Source: CAIJMI01 sp964448085
Lineage (GTDB): Bacteria; Patescibacteriota; Microgenomatia; UBA10105; UBA927
Reading direction: 5' to 3'
DNA: 14,636 bases
NCBI GenBank assembly: GCA_964448085.1
Contig: CAYUUX010000019.1
Coordinates: 1 to 14,636 of the forward strand
Part shown: positions 13,638 to 14,636 of the stretch, piece by piece
Numbering within the stretch: the first letter of the stretch is position 1
Layout: every line of letters begins with the position of its first letter
The notes under the pieces: generated by a model
Database searches by the model: none
The model's input: the letters and a program-made list of their open reading frames with translations, nothing else
What the model was told of the DNA's origin: nothing
Made by a program: the position numbers and the translations under genes

Positions 13638-14636
13638 TCAATTTAACTGCCTTCGTTTTCTTAGTAAGAAAACGACTATTATGCCAAAGACTATTCCATC
13701 TACGATAAGCCCTATCCTTGACCAATATTCCTGCTTTTTTACAATTCCTGGTATTTCCGAGTGAAATGAAAACTGAGCATTTTCAAAAACCGCAAGTTGT
13801 TCATATTCTACGTGGCGCTGCAATTGCGTTGCGCCCAAAACGGAAATCATATGATCGCGAAGCGTTCTATCTGATTTATATTCAGTCATAAACTTCTTTC
13901 CTTCTACGTCCGATGGAACGATAACATACCGTATGCCATTTTCAGATAACGTTTGAAAGAACGCTGACGATGTCGCTAATTCCATAACTTGTGCCATTGA
14001 TCTATTAGAATACAGATCACTGGAAGATAAAATCGGATGAATATCAGATGAGTAGGCAAATTTCTCCGCTGACGGCATCCATAATGTGCGCGAAGGTGTT
14101 TGATCAGCTACCAGCAAGTTTTTTAACTTTATGTATTCTGGAGGAATAGCTTGCGGGCGAAAATTTCCGGTGAGCTGTCCTAAGAACAATGGACGAATGG
14201 TGTATCCCCAACATACCAAAAACAGTACATACAACAACCATTGTTTATTCTTAATTTTTTCCCCTAGCCTCTCCAATGTGTACGGGATCAGCACTGCATA
14301 CCCAATCGCGATGAACAAATAAAATTTTGTCGGATCACGAAACATGACAAATCCCGGAATATGCAAAAAACACCAATTGAATATTCCGCCGAATGGATCA
14401 TTTACTCCTTTTGCAAAGAAAGTGCCGATGAGAGCAAGTAGTGCAAAATACCCAATATGTCGTTTCTTCTTCTCATGCGCCAGGAACAAAGCAAGAAAAG
14501 CAACTAATGGAATGAAGAGAAATTCAGGCTGCAGGAAATATACTTTCCCAAACAGGTTCTCCGGCCAATTCGGATGAAGCAAAGAGAGTGCATGAGAAAA
14601 ATCAGCGACACTTAAAAAATTAAGCATGCCTGGACT
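13638..14636 (-). CDS. Large multi-pass membrane protein, C-terminal part (YfhO / arabinofuranosyltransferase-like), 5'-partial
   Basis: The frame is open to the right edge (three codons, Ser-Pro-Gly, precede the first ATG at 14627, with no ribosome binding site), so the start lies outside and this is the C-terminal part of a larger protein. About 333 codons are visible. Several hydrophobic segments come first (around residues 35-55, 63-75, 92-125 and 132-150 from the ATG), then a soluble stretch of about 130 residues, then one last membrane helix ending in a basic tail (RKRRQ). The stretch with LHPNWP, DPFGG and PGFVMFRDPTKF resembles large YfhO-type and DUF3367-type membrane proteins, which are GT-C-like and act on the outer face of the membrane. 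That match is from pattern memory only. The soluble part holds a RYVIVPSD motif similar in kind to YILVP in the next gene. It is separated from that gene by 3 bases. The donor, acceptor and full length are unknown. Confidence 0.75.
   Translation of the reverse strand, partial: SPGMLNFLSVADFSHALSLLHPNWPENLFGKVYFLQPEFLFIPLVAFLALFLAHEKKKRHIGYFALLALIGTFFAKGVNDPFGGIFNWCFLHIPGFVMFRDPTKFYLFIAIGYAVLIPYTLERLGEKIKNKQWLLYVLFLVCWGYTIRPLFLGQLTGNFRPQAIPPEYIKLKNLLVADQTPSRTLWMPSAEKFAYSSDIHPILSSSDLYSNRSMAQVMELATSSAFFQTLSENGIRYVIVPSDVEGKKFMTEYKSDRTLRDHMISVLGATQLQRHVEYEQLAVFENAQFSFHSEIPGIVKKQEYWSRIGLIVDGIVFGIIVVFLLRKRRQLN

Noticed and set aside
1..14636. Alternative genetic code (TGA as glycine, as in Gracilibacteria/SR1)
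   Set aside because: TGA ends many genes exactly at ATGA overlaps where the next gene starts, and tryptophans are TGG, so the standard bacterial code fits.

Overview
The window is one uninterrupted block of minus-strand genes for building and attaching surface glycans. Read in the direction of transcription (14636 down to 1) it holds 13 protein genes. The first is cut at its 5' end by the right edge and the last at its 3' end by the left edge. No gap exceeds 33 bases. Five junctions are 4-base ATGA stop/start overlaps and one is a longer 26-base overlap, so this looks like the interior of a single long operon whose promoter and terminator lie outside. I found no RNA genes, CRISPR array, insertion sequence or terminator.

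Order of genes: (1) C-terminal part of a large multi-pass membrane protein, 14636-13638; (2) a polytopic GT-C-like membrane protein, 13634-11766; (3) a UDP-glucuronate decarboxylase (UDP-xylose synthase type), 11759-10809; (4) a 73-residue three-helix membrane protein, 10812-10591; (5) a GalE-type UDP-hexose 4-epimerase, 10594-9617; (6) a GT4 glycosyltransferase reduced to its N-terminal Rossmann half, 9583-9029; (7) a complete GT4, 9032-7896; (8) a left-handed beta-helix acyltransferase, 7899-7303; (9) a GT2, 7275-6409; (10) a 989-residue protein that joins an O-antigen ligase/polymerase-like half to a GT-C-like half, 6434-3465; (11) a PMT/ArnT-like GT-C protein, 3456-1996; (12) another GT4, 1992-820; (13) a GT2 running off the left edge, 823-1.

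How the genes work together (inference): the two SDR enzymes make nucleotide sugars (UDP-xylose, UDP-galactose or an epimer of similar substrates). The cytoplasmic GT4 and GT2 enzymes assemble an oligosaccharide on a carrier and the acyltransferase decorates it. The polytopic GT-C and ligase-like proteins add lipid-linked sugars or polymerise/transfer the chain on the outer face of the membrane. No flippase, ABC exporter, initiating phosphoglycosyltransferase or UDP-glucose dehydrogenase is seen; they would have to be outside the window.

Organism: a bacterium with moderate to low GC (judged by eye, not computed). The sequence style of the GT-C, ligase-like and GT4 proteins, the tiny coupled membrane protein and the tight packing remind me most of Candidate Phyla Radiation (Patescibacteria) genomes. 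That is recognition from memory, not a search result. TGA serves as an ordinary stop in many of these genes, so recoded lineages that read TGA as glycine are unlikely.
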